A DNA stretch of 64,000 nucleotides, from NCBI RefSeq assembly GCF_007567505.1, contig NZ_CP041783.1, forward strand, positions 3,844,001-3,908,000, in the 5' to 3' direction. Within the stretch, counting starts at the first letter, position 1. Every line of letters begins with the position of its first letter. The position numbers were made by a program, and so were the translations under genes. Shown here one piece after another: positions 1 through 9,288 of this stretch. Below the pieces are notes generated by a model. That model was not told where the DNA came from. It saw only the letters and a list, made by a program, of their open reading frames with translations, and did not search any database. The DNA comes from Shewanella donghaensis (GTDB lineage: Bacteria > Pseudomonadota > Gammaproteobacteria > Enterobacterales > Shewanellaceae).

Positions 1-942
1 CTCATTGCGGCAGGCACTGATAACAATAACAGCGCCTGACTTGGCCAATTTTTCTAAGATGTCCACAAAAGCATGGCGCTGATCTGATGAGAAAATAGGT
101 GATGACAGCAGGACTTCGAGTCGGTCTACAAATAAAGCGAAATGGGTGTGATTTTTAATGTTCGTTTGAATAGCTTGCTGACATTGGTCTATTACTGATT
201 GAAGCTCAGCGATTAATCTGTGTGAAAGGGACTCGGTGCTGTCACCATCAAATACCGGAATATCATTTATTTCCCAGTCGAGCATGGTGCTGGCGAGTTC
301 AGTAAACAGTTGCGTTTTTGCCACATCAGCAAAATCGAGACTGCCATAGGCGGCAACGTTGACGCCATTATAGCCCGCAGTTGCCATTAAGTTTGGCATG
401 ACTCCAGCGTTAATGATTGACGATTTACCGCTACCACTTGGGCCTAACAATAGGCAAAAACCACGACCGAATTTAACTTGCTGGCTGATCCGTTCAAGCA
501 AGGTGTTAATTTGTTTACTGCGGCCAAAAAAGACTTCTGCATAGTTGGCACTATAGGCTTGTAATCCAGGAAAAGGAGAGCCACTTTGCCAGGTTTGTGC
601 TTCTGCTATGGTTTCATGACCAATAGGAAAATTCACCGCTGCGAGGGTACGGTAGCCGCGTTTACGGATGGTTTCGATATAAGAGGGATCGGTAGCTTTG
701 TCGCCTAATGCACGGCGCAACTGATTGATGATTTTATGTAGCGGATTGTCACCGATGTCGGCTTCTGGCCAGCATTGGGTCACTATGTCATCACTACTGA
801 TTACTTCACCATTGTGCTGGCATAGCAACAACAACACATCCATGGCTTTGGGCTCAAGTTGTTTGGTTTTTTTGCCATGTCTAAGGGTGTTGCTATTGGG
901 GTCTACCTGCCAATCGCCAAAGAAAAAAATATCTTTGTTCAT
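1..942 (-). CDS. Winged-helix regulator fused to STAND-type ATPase (partial, C-terminus outside window)
   Basis: The minus-strand frame stays open from an ATG at 942 to the window edge, giving 314 residues without a stop. Residues 1-104 look like an OmpR/CadC-type winged-helix DNA-binding domain, ending in the usual wing motif RKRGYR at 93-98. A linker leads to FFGR (138-141) and a Walker A loop GPSGSGKS (167-174); a Walker B-like strand FALFVD ends at D273. This order (DNA-binding domain, then nSTAND-type NTPase) is known from signal-transduction ATPases that often carry repeats at the C-terminus, which cannot be seen here. There is no membrane segment in the visible part, so this is not a classic CadC. 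The ligand and target genes are unknown. It is divergent from speG. Confidence 0.85.
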   Translation of the reverse strand, partial: MNKDIFFFGDWQVDPNSNTLRHGKKTKQLEPKAMDVLLLLCQHNGEVISSDDIVTQCWPEADIGDNPLHKIINQLRRALGDKATDPSYIETIRKRGYRTLAAVNFPIGHETIAEAQTWQSGSPFPGLQAYSANYAEVFFGRSKQINTLLERISQQVKFGRGFCLLLGPSGSGKSSIINAGVMPNLMATAGYNGVNVAAYGSLDFADVAKTQLFTELASTMLDWEINDIPVFDGDSTESLSHRLIAELQSVIDQCQQAIQTNIKNHTHFALFVDRLEVLLSSPIFSSDQRHAFVDILEKLAKSGAVIVISACRNE

Positions 943-1308
943 TATTCCAATCCGTTGAATAGTCAGCTGTTTGCATCAATGCCGGCATGTAACAACTGCA
1001 GCAAGGCTTTGTATAAGCAAATATTAGTATATTAGATAATAATCATATCAAGTCGCTGACTATTTTGTAAGCATTAAATGTTTGATATTGTGAAATTTAC
1101 CTTTGAGTTAAGTGCCAGAATTCATTAATGAAATATTGGCTATGCAAGCGTTAATAATTTTTATTGCCGAGAGTCGATTTTGCCCATATAATCCGCCGCC
1201 GGCTTCTATTTTGCACAAAAAATCGACATAGATGATGGTGTCATTAATACATGGTAACTAATGGCTAACAGTTGTTTTTGCATTACTTTTTGTAATTGAA
1301 GGTGTGTT
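943..1308. other. Divergent intergenic region, no gene seen
   Basis: This 366-bp stretch separates the divergent regulator and speG genes and must carry both promoters. It is AT-rich. I found no ORF with a ribosome binding site, no clear operator and no terminator. Confidence 0.6.
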
Positions 1309-1827
1309 ATGAGTCATGATATTAAATTACGTGCGCTTGAAAGAACTGATTTACGATTTATCCATCAGCTTAATAATAATCGAACGATTATGTCTTATTG
1401 GTTTGAAGAGCCTTATGAGTCATTTGATGAATTAGAAGAACTATACGGTAAACATATTCACGATAAGACCGAACGACGTTTTATTGTTGAAAATGATTTA
1501 TCCCAGACAATTGGGTTAGTTGAATTGGTTGAGATTAATACCATCCATCGAAGCGCCGAATTTCAAATTATTATTGCGCCTAGTTTCCAAGGTAAAGGCT
1601 ATGCCAGAACCTTGATTAGAAAAGCACTTAACTATGCCTTTACAATTTTGAACTTACATAAGGTGTATTTACACGTCGCGATAGAAAATGAAAGAGCGAT
1701 CCATTTATATGAAAAGTGCGGTTTTAGAGAAGAAGGGCATTTGGTTAAAGAAATCTTTATTAATGGCAAATACTGCGACGTCAAGCGGATGTATATTTTA
1801 CAGGGCGATCCGCAGTTATTGGCGTGA
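1309..1827 (+). CDS. speG: Spermidine N1-acetyltransferase SpeG
   Basis: This 172-residue GNAT-fold protein transfers acetyl from acetyl-CoA to spermidine or spermine, which lowers polyamine toxicity in the cytoplasm. The sequence tracks E. coli SpeG closely from memory: an N-terminal [11 protein letters not shown] block, the YWFEEPYE segment near residue 30, [17 protein letters not shown], the acetyl-CoA loop QGKGYA near residue 103, and [14 protein letters not shown] near the C-terminal third. Length matches the family. The ATG at 1309 is preceded by a GAAGGTG-like ribosome binding site. It is transcribed alone and followed by a terminator. The assignment is confident; polyamine preference is inferred from the family. 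Confidence 0.93.
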   Translation: MSHDIKLRALERTDLRFIHQLNNNRTIMSYWFEEPYESFDELEELYGKHIHDKTERRFIVENDLSQTIGLVELVEINTIHRSAEFQIIIAPSFQGKGYARTLIRKALNYAFTILNLHKVYLHVAIENERAIHLYEKCGFREEGHLVKEIFINGKYCDVKRMYILQGDPQLLA

Positions 1828-1882
1828 GCATTATGCTTATTGTTAAATATTAATTTCGTTATAGGATTTTAATGGGTGTTCT

Positions 1883-1909
1883 GGGCAAGTTAGGTAGCTT
1901 GCCCTTTTT
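1883..1909 (+). terminator. Intrinsic terminator of speG
   Basis: GGGCAAG at 1883-1889 pairs with CTTGCCC at 1898-1904, and a run of five T follows. The T run lies on the + side only, so it serves speG and abuts the stop of the convergent gene. Confidence 0.8.
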
Positions 1910-1911
1910 AT

Positions 1912-2967
1912 TTAACTCGCTTCAATCTGCTTGATTGCCTGCGCTGTTAGCATTTCAGTATAAGCATTAATTTTGACGTGCTGTGGGCTCCAGCCTTTGA
2001 TGAATCGCTGAAAATCAGCCCATGCGATGCAATACAGTGGTCGCCATGTTTGCTCTACATCTGCAGCATCGATATCTGAGTTGTGTGCAGCTAAACTTTT
2101 TGTTAATTCCTGAAAGTAATAATCTAAATAATGCTCGATTAACGCAGGAGATTCATCAAATTTAAGGGTGCTGCTGAGTAGTAAAATCACATCTTTCATG
2201 CCACACCCTTGGCCTACATATTGAAAATCAACCGCTGCTGCTTTGTCATGGGCAGCATTAAAACAGAAGTTAGCGAGTTTAGCGTCGCCATGGACTAAGG
2301 TTTGATAGGGCGTTTGCTGCAAAGCTCGATCGATTGCTTCAGCAGCCGATTTTAATCGAAGATCTGTCAGTGCTGCTAATTCGTCTGGCCTAGTGGCTAA
2401 ATGCCAGTATGTCCCGGTTGGCCAAAGCCCTGTTATGTTCACTTTAGGTGGTTTAATGGTTGAATCCTTTATTGAATCAACCAGCTTTTCCATAAATTGA
2501 CCGTGAAAATACCCCAACCATTTAAGGCATGACAAAATAGCACTGTCATCGGCTTGAGTTAATGTTTGGTCGAAGCCTAAGGTGTGTAAGTCTTCAAGAA
2601 TTAATAAGGTTTCTAATTCATTTTGTTCAATGAAGATACACTGAGGTACCGTACTTTGGTGGCTGCAAAGCTTGGCATAATGCTGGTACCAGTTTGCTTC
2701 AACTTGATAAGATTTTAGTTTACGTTGGTGTGACAGTGCCGTATTCCAACCTTTAGGGTGGCATTCAGGTTGTGGCAGTTTAATGTGTTTGACGATAACA
2801 GAAGTATACTGACTCCCCGATATTTTGGCGCGAAATAGCTCTCCATAGCCACCCCATAACGATTGTATGACGTCAATATTACTAATGCTAATATTGGCGC
2901 TGGCATCGGTATTTTCAGCACTCAGTGCATGGGTAATATCGTTGATAACGTCATTGCTGATTGCCAT
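1912..2967 (-). CDS. Phosphotransferase of the ecdysteroid-kinase-like / APH superfamily
   Basis: This 351-residue cytoplasmic protein has the hallmarks of the aminoglycoside/choline kinase fold. It has a possible ATP-binding lysine in VIVKH (K60) and a catalytic-loop motif HGDAKLANF (H226, D228, N233), with the metal-binding Asp in AVDFQ (D247). The length and the LVHGDAKLANFC wording resemble the EcKinase-like/DUF1679 group found in many marine bacteria rather than true antibiotic phosphotransferases. The substrate, some hydroxylated small molecule, cannot be told from sequence. It stands alone, convergent with speG. Family assignment is firm, function is not. Confidence 0.8.
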   Translation of the reverse strand: MAISNDVINDITHALSAENTDASANISISNIDVIQSLWGGYGELFRAKISGSQYTSVIVKHIKLPQPECHPKGWNTALSHQRKLKSYQVEANWYQHYAKLCSHQSTVPQCIFIEQNELETLLILEDLHTLGFDQTLTQADDSAILSCLKWLGYFHGQFMEKLVDSIKDSTIKPPKVNITGLWPTGTYWHLATRPDELAALTDLRLKSAAEAIDRALQQTPYQTLVHGDAKLANFCFNAAHDKAAAVDFQYVGQGCGMKDVILLLSSTLKFDESPALIEHYLDYYFQELTKSLAAHNSDIDAADVEQTWRPLYCIAWADFQRFIKGWSPQHVKINAYTEMLTAQAIKQIEAS

Positions 2968-3274
2968 TAAGTCTCCGTTTAGTTGCTACTGTTATTCATC
3001 TTATTATCAATAATCAACCCATTTCCAGGCTCGAAAATGGTCGCTCACTATTGTGCCAGAACTAAAGTGTAAAAGCTGAAGTGTAAAAGTTAAGTGATTA
3101 GCTTGCTCAAATGCATGGACATCAGGTGCATATCTCGTTAATAAACAGATATTGATAGATTATTGTTCAAATAATATCTAAACAGCCTATCGGTGGTAGT
3201 TTTTAAGCTGCAGTTATTGAATTTTATGCCGAATAGCGTAGTTTTAGCTTAAAGACCCAAACGAGAGTGGTTAT
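2968..3274. other. Divergent intergenic region, no gene seen
   Basis: This 307-bp spacer lies between the kinase-like gene and the DUF5062 gene. It contains a short direct repeat (AAGTGTAAAAG around 3064-3090) and otherwise nothing that I can support. It should hold both divergent promoters. Confidence 0.5.
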
Positions 3275-3535
3275 ATGAAACCAGGTAAGAACGATACTAA
3301 ATTGCTTAAACTCGCAATGGAAATTGGTGAGGGTTATGCAAAACGTAGAGGTTTTGAAAATTTTGGTGTTGGTATATCACCAAAAGATAAAGTGGAATGT
3401 ATTTATCGTTTGTTAGTGCAAGATGGACTAATTCAGGGATTAGCAGAAGATAAAGATGATGGTCCTAATCGCAAACACAAATTGATTTTGTGGATCAGTC
3501 GCCAACTTCCTGAAGATCACCCTTTAATGAGTTAA
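3275..3535 (+). CDS. DUF5062 family protein
   Basis: A small 86-residue protein, charged and without membrane segments or a signal peptide, so probably cytoplasmic. The sequence (GKNDTKLLKLAMEIGEGYA at the start, KVECIYRLLVQDGLI in the middle, KHKLILWISRQLPEDHPL at the end) matches what I recall of DUF5062, a family of about 85 residues restricted to marine gammaproteobacteria. No function is known. The ATG follows a GAGAGTGG-type ribosome binding site, and a strong terminator follows the gene, so it is monocistronic. Confidence 0.75.
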   Translation: MKPGKNDTKLLKLAMEIGEGYAKRRGFENFGVGISPKDKVECIYRLLVQDGLIQGLAEDKDDGPNRKHKLILWISRQLPEDHPLMS

Positions 3536-3564
3536 TTCATTTGTTTTGAATGAGCAGATTAACT

Positions 3565-3593
3565 AAAAATGCCGAGGTTATCTCGGCATTTTT
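3565..3593. terminator. Bidirectional intrinsic terminator
   Basis: AAAATGCCGAG and its exact complement CTCGGCATTTT flank a short loop. A-run and T-run flanks let it work in both directions, for the DUF5062 gene and the convergent channel gene. Confidence 0.85.
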
Positions 3594-3618
3594 ATGTCTC
3601 GAACACACGTATAACGAT

Positions 3619-5445
3619 TTAGCCTTTTATATCGACTTCAATGTCCGTTTCTTCCGGTGATTTCATCACATCTTTTGGCTTGGTCACACTGCCTTTGGGT
3701 GGATAGAGTAGCGTGCCTTTAAATTCTTCACGGGTATCTTCACTGAAATTAGGGAAGGGTAATGCGTCTTCTTCAATGAGCTGAGAAATGGTTTGTTCTG
3801 CCCTTTCTTGTACGGCTAAGTCCGCAGGGGTCGCATTTTGTAGTACGACGCTCTGACCGACTGGTGCGATATGAATATCCAGTTGCTTCATGATGTTGAG
3901 CAAGTGAAAATTCAAATCTTCAGCAATCCCAAAGTATTCATTGATGTCGCCAGTATCGATGTAAGCATTTACGTTAACCACAAACGCATCACGTTCTATT
4001 GCAAGAAAACGCGCACGTTGCGCCACTTCTAATACCCTTGGATGAGATAACAATAGCTTACGCAACTCCATTAACAGCATTTGCAGTTGCTCTTTGCTGG
4101 TATCAAGACTGATACGTAAATCATGTTTATAGCGGCGGCGATCAATCACTGAAAAGTTTTCTAATTCTTGTGATGAAAATACCGAGTTGGGGATATGCAC
4201 TACGGTGCGATCGAGCTTTCTGATCCGGGTTGATCTCAGACCTATTTCTTCAACCACCCCCATAGTGGTGCCAAAACGACAAAAATCGCCCGGTTTAATC
4301 GGTCTTGCAGCATAAAGAGTTAGCGCGCCAAATACGTTTTCGAGGGGTTTTTGCGCCGCTAATGCAATCGCTAAACTGCCGACACCAAGTCCTGTTAAAA
4401 TAGTGGCCATGTTATAGCCTGAGCTTTCAAACCACATTAAACCAATGACCACCACAATAACCATTTTTAATATCGCAACCATGGGTCTAAGCAAAGCGAC
4501 ACTGTAGCCCTTATCCAGATCATTTAGTTGCTTTGATTTGAAGGCAGAATAGAGTTCGACCAAACCTAATATCATGATGGTATTAGCGATATACAATAAG
4601 GTGCTGTTATCAAACCATACCCGTGCTCTTATGGATAATCCTAATGAAAGTGCAACATACTGTAGGCTTGAAAGGTATAAAAACCAGCGTAAGGTATTGC
4701 CTGAAAAACGGGTTAACCCAGCCAGTTTATGTTCAAACTTACGGGAAATTGATTTTGCGGCAATACTAATTAATCCAGTGGCAATCCAGCCAAAGAAAAT
4801 ACATAAACTGAATATGAGAAGCTGCCAGTTTTCCATGTGGAAGGCTTTAAATTGCGGCAGGAAATTAGCTAATGTTTCTATTTGTGGGCTATAGCCATAT
4901 TCGTCCCAAAGTTCAGGCACTTTGGCGATGGTTGCGTTAGATATTTTCCATATTTTATTGCCTTTACCATCAGGGACTCGTTGCAGGTAAACAGGCACTG
5001 GACCTTGAGTGGTTTCTAACACGCCGAGTAAGTCGCGATAACTTGGTAGCTTATCGTTAAGGCGACCTTCGGGTTGATCACTTATCTGCGATAGGTCGAG
5101 GATGTTTTGTTTATTCCATAAAATAGCCAGCTTACGCAGCAATTCCGCGCCATCTTCAGGATTAATATCTTTGGGGAGGTAACGTAAATCTATGAATTCT
5201 GTGGCAGTTTCCCAATCGCTTTCTTCAATTGATCTCCCTATGGCTATTAAGGCGGATAATGGTGTTTCACCATCACGGGAAAGCATAAGCCCGCCTTGCG
5301 CTTCAGCAATTGCTTCGCTGCGTTTTTCAGCCTCAGCCACTTTTTTTAAATTGATGTCATCGGCAGCAATAACAGTATTTGAAACACCGACAATCGATAA
5401 CAGCAAAAAAACTGTAAAAAGAGTTCGCCAAGTTTTCTGCAGCAT
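3619..5445 (-). CDS. MscS-type mechanosensitive ion channel family protein
   Basis: This is a 608-residue inner-membrane protein with a cleavable signal peptide (residues 1-27, ending NTVIAA) and a periplasmic domain of about 160 residues. At least four membrane segments follow, and then the MscS core. The pore-lining helix is recognisable as LTGLGVGSLAIALAAQKPLENVFGA-like sequence, followed by RPIKPGD and the beta domain. The family gates ions and osmolytes under membrane tension. The length fits the larger MscS homologues with an N-terminal periplasmic domain rather than minimal MscS (about 286 residues). The start at 5445 has AGGGA eight bases upstream. Whether it protects against hypo-osmotic shock or gates a specific solute is unknown. 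Confidence 0.9.
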   Translation of the reverse strand: MLQKTWRTLFTVFLLLSIVGVSNTVIAADDINLKKVAEAEKRSEAIAEAQGGLMLSRDGETPLSALIAIGRSIEESDWETATEFIDLRYLPKDINPEDGAELLRKLAILWNKQNILDLSQISDQPEGRLNDKLPSYRDLLGVLETTQGPVPVYLQRVPDGKGNKIWKISNATIAKVPELWDEYGYSPQIETLANFLPQFKAFHMENWQLLIFSLCIFFGWIATGLISIAAKSISRKFEHKLAGLTRFSGNTLRWFLYLSSLQYVALSLGLSIRARVWFDNSTLLYIANTIMILGLVELYSAFKSKQLNDLDKGYSVALLRPMVAILKMVIVVVIGLMWFESSGYNMATILTGLGVGSLAIALAAQKPLENVFGALTLYAARPIKPGDFCRFGTTMGVVEEIGLRSTRIRKLDRTVVHIPNSVFSSQELENFSVIDRRRYKHDLRISLDTSKEQLQMLLMELRKLLLSHPRVLEVAQRARFLAIERDAFVVNVNAYIDTGDINEYFGIAEDLNFHLLNIMKQLDIHIAPVGQSVVLQNATPADLAVQERAEQTISQLIEEDALPFPNFSEDTREEFKGTLLYPPKGSVTKPKDVMKSPEETDIEVDIKG

Positions 5446-5748
5446 AAGTTTATCCCTAAAAGCGCAATTTCAGACTCAAATATATGTGTTTTAAGGCCAG
5501 ACTGCTAGCGTGATTTATCATATTTTTCACAAAGTTACTTAAATATATTTACACAGCCCCTGTGCGGTAATTATCTAGTGAGGTGGTTTAGCTGTATATA
5601 TGTCTGATGCAGTTACTATTTAGCTTGTTTAAATGACGGTCGTTAATTGCCATCTCATTACTTAATCGTAAATTCCCCGCTGAAAAATTGTAAATACTTA
5701 AACCTCTACTACACTCAAATTAGTCACTACATAAGGAAGTGTTATTCA
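5446..5748. other. Divergent intergenic region, no gene seen
   Basis: About 300 bp between the channel gene and the DUF4345 gene. I see no supported ORF. The in-frame codons upstream of 5749 lack a ribosome binding site and were not used as an N-terminal extension. Confidence 0.5.
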
Positions 5749-6126
5749 ATGAAAATACAGCAAATTTTTCTCTTGTCTGCCGCTGTAGGGCTGACACCAA
5801 TCGCATTATCTTATGGCTTATTCCCCGCAAAATCACTGGCATTCTTTTTCGATATAGATGCCGCCGCAACCAACACCACCCATATATTTCGAGCCGTTAT
5901 GGGCTTGTATTTGGCACTGGTTATATTTTGGGTTAAAGGGGCAACGAGAGAGCATTTACTCGTGCCTGCTTTATATAGCTTGGTGGTATTTATGCTGGGT
6001 CTCGCGGCGGGGCGTTTTCTGAGTTTGGTGGTTGATGGGGTGCCAAATTGGTTACTTGTTGTATACATGTTTTTAGAAATTGGTTTTGGTGCTGTTGGCA
6101 TCTATATGATTAAGAAGTCTACTTAA
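5749..6126 (+). CDS. DUF4345-like small membrane protein
   Basis: I place the start at the ATG at 5749 because AAGGAAGT lies just upstream; longer in-frame starts have no ribosome binding site. The 125-residue product has four hydrophobic segments (approximately 4-24, 45-62, 70-90 and 98-120) and almost no polar loops, typical of the DUF4345 family of inner-membrane proteins of unknown function. It ends 14 bp before the arylsulfatase start, so the two are probably cotranscribed. The link to the sulfatase is positional only. Confidence 0.7.
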   Translation: MKIQQIFLLSAAVGLTPIALSYGLFPAKSLAFFFDIDAAATNTTHIFRAVMGLYLALVIFWVKGATREHLLVPALYSLVVFMLGLAAGRFLSLVVDGVPNWLLVVYMFLEIGFGAVGIYMIKKST

Positions 6127-6140
6127 ATTAAGGAGTTGTT

Positions 6141-7643
6141 ATGAGAAGGATTGTTCAAATCGTTTTTTCTACTTTGCTGATGAGTGTTGCGTCCAGTGCG
6201 CTTGCTGCCAGTGATAAACCCAACATTTTTGTGATTTTTACCGATGATATCGGTATCTCAAACTTAAGTGCATACCATAATGGTGTGATGAGCAGTGATA
6301 CGCCGAATATCGACAGTATTGCTAAGAAAGGTATTTTAATGACCGATTATTATGCTCAACCTTCTTGTACCGCAGGAAGATCAGCATTTTTAACGGGTCA
6401 ACTTCCTGTACGTACGGGCATGCACTCGGTGGGTTTACCAGGGGGTCCAGTGGGCTTGCATGATGACACGCCCACCTTGCCAGAAATATTAAGCTCGATG
6501 GGATATATGACGGGCCAATTTGGTAAAAACCACTTGGGCGATCGTGATGAATTTTTACCGACCATGCACGGCTTTGATGAATATTGGGGCTGGCTCTACC
6601 ATTTGAATGCAATGGAATATACCGAAGATCCTGATTGGCCAACCGATCCGGCATTTCAGTCTTTTGCACCACGTAATGTGATTCATGCTAAGTCGACGGG
6701 TAAGGGTAAACAAAGTATTAAAGATGATGGTCCGTTGTCGATTGATCGAATGCGCACCTTAGATGATGAAGTGAATAAACATACTATTAATTTCATTGAG
6801 CGTGCGGTTAAAGCCGATAAGCCATTCTTTACTTGGTACTGTCCGTCTCGCGGCCATGTGTGGACTCACTTATCACCAAAATATGAAAAAATGCTCGGTA
6901 AAAATGGTTGGGGATTACAAGAAGTGGTCATGAAAGACTTAGATGATCATGTCGGCGAAGTGCTAGCTAAAATCGAAGACTTAGGGATTGCCGATAATAC
7001 CATCATTGTATTTACCGCGGATAATGGCCCTGAAATTATGACTTGGCCAGATGGCGGTATGACACCGTTTCACGGCGAAAAAGGCACAACTTGGGAAGGC
7101 GGTGTTAGAGCACCAATGTTAATTAGCTGGCCTGATAAAATTAAACCAGGGCAAGTCAGAAATGGCATGTTTGACGGTATGGATTTTTTACCGACATTAA
7201 TTGCGGCAGCTGGTGGACCTAAAGATCTAAAAGAGAAGATGCTATCAGGATATAAAGGCTTTAAAGGCCATTTAGATGGTTATAACCAACTGGATATGCT
7301 GGTTAAAGACAGTCCTTCAAACCGTAAGGAGATCTTTTATTACGAACGAGATCGCTTGCAAGCAGTACGTGTCGGCGACTGGAAAGCCCATTTTATCATT
7401 CAAAATCATGGATGGGGTGGCGCTAAAGAAGAGCTGAATGCACCATTGTTGTTTAATCTTCGACGTGACCCATATGAGCGCGCCGCTGAAGAGTCTGGCA
7501 TGTATGTCAAATGGATGGGTGAGAAAATGTGGGCGTTTGGGCCAGCACAGGCTGCAGTGCAGCAGCACTTAGCTACCTTTACTAAATGGCCTGCTCGTAC
7601 GCCCAATGATTCACCGGTTAAGAATGGTGGCGTAGGCAACTAA
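6141..7643 (+). CDS. Periplasmic arylsulfatase (formylglycine sulfatase family)
   Basis: A 500-residue protein with a clear signal peptide ending SSALAA. PNIFVIFTDDIG (D35, D36) supplies metal ligands. C76-T-A-G-R80 is the sulfatase signature in which Cys is oxidised to formylglycine before catalysis. TADNGPE later in the chain gives further metal-site residues. The enzyme should hydrolyse sulfate esters in the periplasm; the substrate is unknown. AAGGAG lies five bases before the ATG. It follows the DUF4345 gene and precedes an outer-membrane barrel gene. No formylglycine-generating enzyme is in this window, so maturation must rely on a gene elsewhere. Confidence 0.92.
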   Translation: MRRIVQIVFSTLLMSVASSALAASDKPNIFVIFTDDIGISNLSAYHNGVMSSDTPNIDSIAKKGILMTDYYAQPSCTAGRSAFLTGQLPVRTGMHSVGLPGGPVGLHDDTPTLPEILSSMGYMTGQFGKNHLGDRDEFLPTMHGFDEYWGWLYHLNAMEYTEDPDWPTDPAFQSFAPRNVIHAKSTGKGKQSIKDDGPLSIDRMRTLDDEVNKHTINFIERAVKADKPFFTWYCPSRGHVWTHLSPKYEKMLGKNGWGLQEVVMKDLDDHVGEVLAKIEDLGIADNTIIVFTADNGPEIMTWPDGGMTPFHGEKGTTWEGGVRAPMLISWPDKIKPGQVRNGMFDGMDFLPTLIAAAGGPKDLKEKMLSGYKGFKGHLDGYNQLDMLVKDSPSNRKEIFYYERDRLQAVRVGDWKAHFIIQNHGWGGAKEELNAPLLFNLRRDPYERAAEESGMYVKWMGEKMWAFGPAQAAVQQHLATFTKWPARTPNDSPVKNGGVGN

Positions 7644-7856
7644 TCAGTAGCTAATAGGTAACTCAGTAATTAGGTGGATATCGGTAAGTCACCTTCTTGC
7701 TACGAAGATTTATATGGCCGTATTCGTTTGATGTTGTTATTACAGCGATGTTCAAATAGTGCGGCTATGTATCTTCAATTAGCTATGTTTCCAAAGTTGT
7801 TATGCACCATCCGTTGATATACACAGAGGCACGTTTAGTTTTTACATGGAGGTTTT

Positions 7857-8645
7857 ATGAGCCGCAGTAAGTTAGTTGTTAGCCTAAGTTTGATGTTGTT
7901 AGGTGGAAGTGTTTTAAGCCCATTTATTGCTCATGCAGAAGAAAGTGAATCTGTTGCAAACTGGCAGCACAGTGCAGAAATCTATGGTATTGCGCTAAAC
8001 ATTCGCGGTGATAGCTCTGTTAATGATCAAAATTTAGAAGTGGATGTTGACCCTAAATTTATTATGGACACACTAGAAATGACCTTTATGGCTCATTTTG
8101 AGAGCGTATATAAAGACCAATGGGGTTTTTACATCGATTATAGTTTTATGAAACTCAATGGTGAAACGGACAATGTTTTAGATAACACTAATAATTTAGT
8201 GCTTAAAGGTGACATCGATATTCGTCAGGGGGTGTTAGAAGCAAAGGGGTTCAAACGTTATATATATGGTGAGCATACACTTGATTATACCGCCGGTATT
8301 CGTTGGTGGGATAATGACATCGATATGCAGCTGTATCGTAAAGATAATAATGCTATTTTTAGTGATATTAATATCGAAGAAGATTGGGTCGATTTTGTAG
8401 TCGGTATACGTTGGATGACGCCTATTAATACTGATTGGTTATATTACTTAAGTATTGATGCAGGTATGGGCTCAGATACGGATTTTACCTCAGCATTGCT
8501 CACGGGTGTTAGGTATAAAATAAACACTTGGTCTGATTTGAATATAGGTTATAAATCAATTTGGGTTGATTACGATAACGAAGAAAACTTTTCTTATGAT
8601 ACCGCCTCCCAAGGCTTTGTTATTGGCTGGGCTGCACACTTTTAA
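7857..8645 (+). CDS. Outer-membrane beta-barrel protein next to arylsulfatase
   Basis: 262 residues with a signal peptide ending FIAHA, alternating hydrophobic/polar strands throughout, and a C-terminal phenylalanine (WAAHF), the usual outer-membrane barrel sorting signal. Its length suggests about 8-10 strands. GGAGG lies four bases before the ATG. A similar pairing of sulfatase and small barrel is familiar from marine gammaproteobacteria, so it may pass sulfated substrates or products, but that is inference. It is separated from the sulfatase by 213 bp and may have its own promoter. Confidence 0.75.
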   Translation: MSRSKLVVSLSLMLLGGSVLSPFIAHAEESESVANWQHSAEIYGIALNIRGDSSVNDQNLEVDVDPKFIMDTLEMTFMAHFESVYKDQWGFYIDYSFMKLNGETDNVLDNTNNLVLKGDIDIRQGVLEAKGFKRYIYGEHTLDYTAGIRWWDNDIDMQLYRKDNNAIFSDINIEEDWVDFVVGIRWMTPINTDWLYYLSIDAGMGSDTDFTSALLTGVRYKINTWSDLNIGYKSIWVDYDNEENFSYDTASQGFVIGWAAHF

Positions 8646-8679
8646 CCCTAATTAACGATAAATATTTGGATGTATAAAT

Positions 8680-8713
8680 GGGCGCCCTAATGTGATTAGT
8701 TGGCGCCTTTTTT
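8680..8713 (+). terminator. Intrinsic terminator of the barrel gene
   Basis: GGCGCC at 8681-8686 pairs with GGCGCC at 8702-8707. An inner CTAAT/ATTAG stem and a run of six T follow the same order. Only the + strand has the T run. Confidence 0.75.
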
Positions 8714-8728
8714 GTGCTTTGCATCTAA

Positions 8729-9259
8729 TTAATCAGTTGGCAGCGGATTACCTTTTAACGAGATAGCGTATCGTAGCAGGGTAAAACCTTCGTCTTCATA
8801 TTGTCTGATAAACGTCATACCTAACTTTTCAATGATGTTGACTGAGCCAAGGTTCACATCCACTACTTCGCCGTAAACGATATCTAAATCCATGTGATGT
8901 TTTGCAAACTTAATACAGGCTTGATTTGCCTCAGTGGCATAACCCTTTCCCCAAAAGTCTTGATGTAAACGGTAGCCAATATCGATAGCGCTTATGCGTG
9001 AGTCATTTTTGAAACCGCAAAACCCAATAACTTGATTGCTGGTTTTAAGCACCACAGCCCAGCGAGCAAAACCGAACTGCTTATACTCTGTTAACCAAAT
9101 ATTTTGAATTATATTTTCAGCATCTTTTACTGTGTTACATAAGCCTGCATCACCTGTGTATCGAGTGACTTTCTCTGAGTTGAAGTGCAGCACAGCTTCT
9201 GCATCATCTAAGTTAAATTCACGGATGATGAGACGGTCTGTTTCGGTGATGATTTTCAT
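8729..9259 (-). CDS. GNAT family N-acetyltransferase (RimJ-like)
   Basis: A 176-residue cytoplasmic GNAT protein. It opens with TDRLIIREFNLDDAEAVLHF, the usual start of the Acetyltransf_3 group. It carries IGFCGF and the acetyl-CoA loop WGKGYATEAN near residue 105, and ends with the VNLGSVNIIEKLGM block. Relatives acetylate protein N-termini or small molecules; no substrate can be named. It lies 29 bp downstream of the cold-shock/Excalibur gene on the same strand and is probably cotranscribed with it. Confidence 0.85.
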   Translation of the reverse strand: MKIITETDRLIIREFNLDDAEAVLHFNSEKVTRYTGDAGLCNTVKDAENIIQNIWLTEYKQFGFARWAVVLKTSNQVIGFCGFKNDSRISAIDIGYRLHQDFWGKGYATEANQACIKFAKHHMDLDIVYGEVVDVNLGSVNIIEKLGMTFIRQYEDEGFTLLRYAISLKGNPLPTD

Positions 9260-9288
9260 AATGACCTCTATAAATTTTAGTTTGCCAT

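Noticed and set aside
725..958. Plus-strand frame over the STAND regulator
   Set aside because: It is antisense to the clear winged-helix coding sequence.
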